NCBI GenBank assembly: GCA_004299495.1
Contig: SCPY01000111.1
Span: forward strand, 1-5,897
From: a bacterium
GTDB taxonomy: Bacteria > Omnitrophota > Gorgyraeia > Gygaellales > UBA12090
DNA: 5,897 bases
Reading direction: 5' to 3'
The notes under the pieces are model-generated. The model ran no database searches. It saw nothing but the letters and a program-made list of their open reading frames with translations, and had not been told where the DNA came from. Made by a program: the position numbers and the translations under genes. Shown piece after piece: positions 5,549 to 5,897 of the stretch. How positions within the stretch are numbered: position 1 is the first letter of the stretch; every line of letters starts with the position of its first letter.

Positions 5549-5897
5549 CTACCAGTTTTCAATCGTGCGCTCTACCGCGCGCCTGGCCAAATCGGCGATG
5601 GCATCGTCAAGCGCGGCCTTCTCGGACTTGGCCTGGGTGCCGCTGGTAAAATAGGTGGCGTCCCCGATAAAAGCCGGTTCATCCCAAAGCGGCTTTTCCT
5701 CTCCCTTTTTAAAGAGGGTCAAGCGCATTCTTAGGGTGATGCGATACTCTGCCACATCTTCCTGGTTATTCTCATAGCGCAGGGCATCTCTTTGGTAATC
5801 AAGCAGCTCGCCCTTAAGCACCACATCCGCCTCTTCCTTATTGGCGATACGCAGCCCCCCATCAAACATAAAACGGTTAATTACCGCGGCGCGCAGG
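5549..5897 (-). CDS. lptE: LPS-assembly lipoprotein LptE, C-terminal part; cut by window edge
   Basis: LptE is an outer-membrane lipoprotein that plugs and helps assemble the LptD barrel, which inserts LPS into the outer leaflet. The frame stays open to base 5897. The Met at 5869 is almost certainly internal, because the upstream residues 'LRAAVINRF' continue a family-like helix and the lipoprotein signal and lipobox are expected further upstream. Recognisable family features: 'EADVVLKGELLDYQRDAL', the strand-rich 'EYRITLRMRLTLF' and 'PLWDEPAFIGDATYF', then a final helix 'AKSEKAALDDAIADLARRAVERTIENW' ending in Trp. Stop TAG is at 5551-5549. It is followed directly by holA. Sequence similarity in this family is low, so the identity also leans on the lptE-holA gene order. 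Confidence 0.82.
   Translation of the reverse strand, partial: LRAAVINRFMFDGGLRIANKEEADVVLKGELLDYQRDALRYENNQEDVAEYRITLRMRLTLFKKGEEKPLWDEPAFIGDATYFTSGTQAKSEKAALDDAIADLARRAVERTIENW

Noticed and set aside
5549..5869. A complete 106-aa protein starting at 5869
   Set aside because: The frame is open to the window edge, no ribosome site precedes 5869, and LptE needs an upstream lipoprotein signal.

Overview
The window looks like ordinary chromosomal housekeeping DNA from a diderm (Gram-negative) bacterium. It is gene-dense, and nearly all genes lie on the minus strand. LptE (LPS export to the outer membrane), MurJ (lipid II flippase) and a PilT/PilU-type pilus ATPase all point to a two-membrane cell wall. 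No mobile element, CRISPR array, tRNA or rRNA is visible. The style of the proteins (minimal HolA, minimal UvrC, single-domain MGMT, 'AQAF'-type MurJ) reminds me of deep-branching candidate phyla such as Omnitrophota, or of Deltaproteobacteria-like gene orders. That placement is an impression, not something the sequence proves.

Layout from right to left, the direction in which most genes are read: the 3' part of lptE enters at the right edge and is followed 2 nt later by holA. holA ends tail-to-tail with the plus-strand ribosomal gene rpsT, and the two coding ends overlap by 12 bp. rpsT and murJ diverge from an 87-bp intergenic region holding a strong rpsT promoter and a candidate murJ promoter whose -10 boxes overlap. 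murJ, uvrC and a short ogt-type gene form a tight overlapping operon (8-nt and 11-nt overlaps). A 43-bp AT-rich gap with a good promoter precedes pilT, which is followed after 10 nt by prfB. prfB runs off the left edge. It carries the classic programmed +1 frameshift (CTT TGA C), so a simple ORF search misses its beginning.

Functionally the window combines envelope biogenesis (lptE, murJ), replication (holA), translation (rpsT, prfB), DNA repair (uvrC, ogt) and pilus dynamics (pilT). I see no wholly new system. The points worth a second look are departures from the usual form of known proteins: a UvrC without the C-terminal helix-hairpin-helix domain and with one Fe-S cysteine replaced, translationally coupled to a one-domain methyltransferase; a DNA polymerase III delta subunit that appears to lack its middle domain; a pilus ATPase with Asn in place of the catalytic Walker B Glu; and a shared-(-10) divergent promoter with an apparently near-leaderless murJ message.
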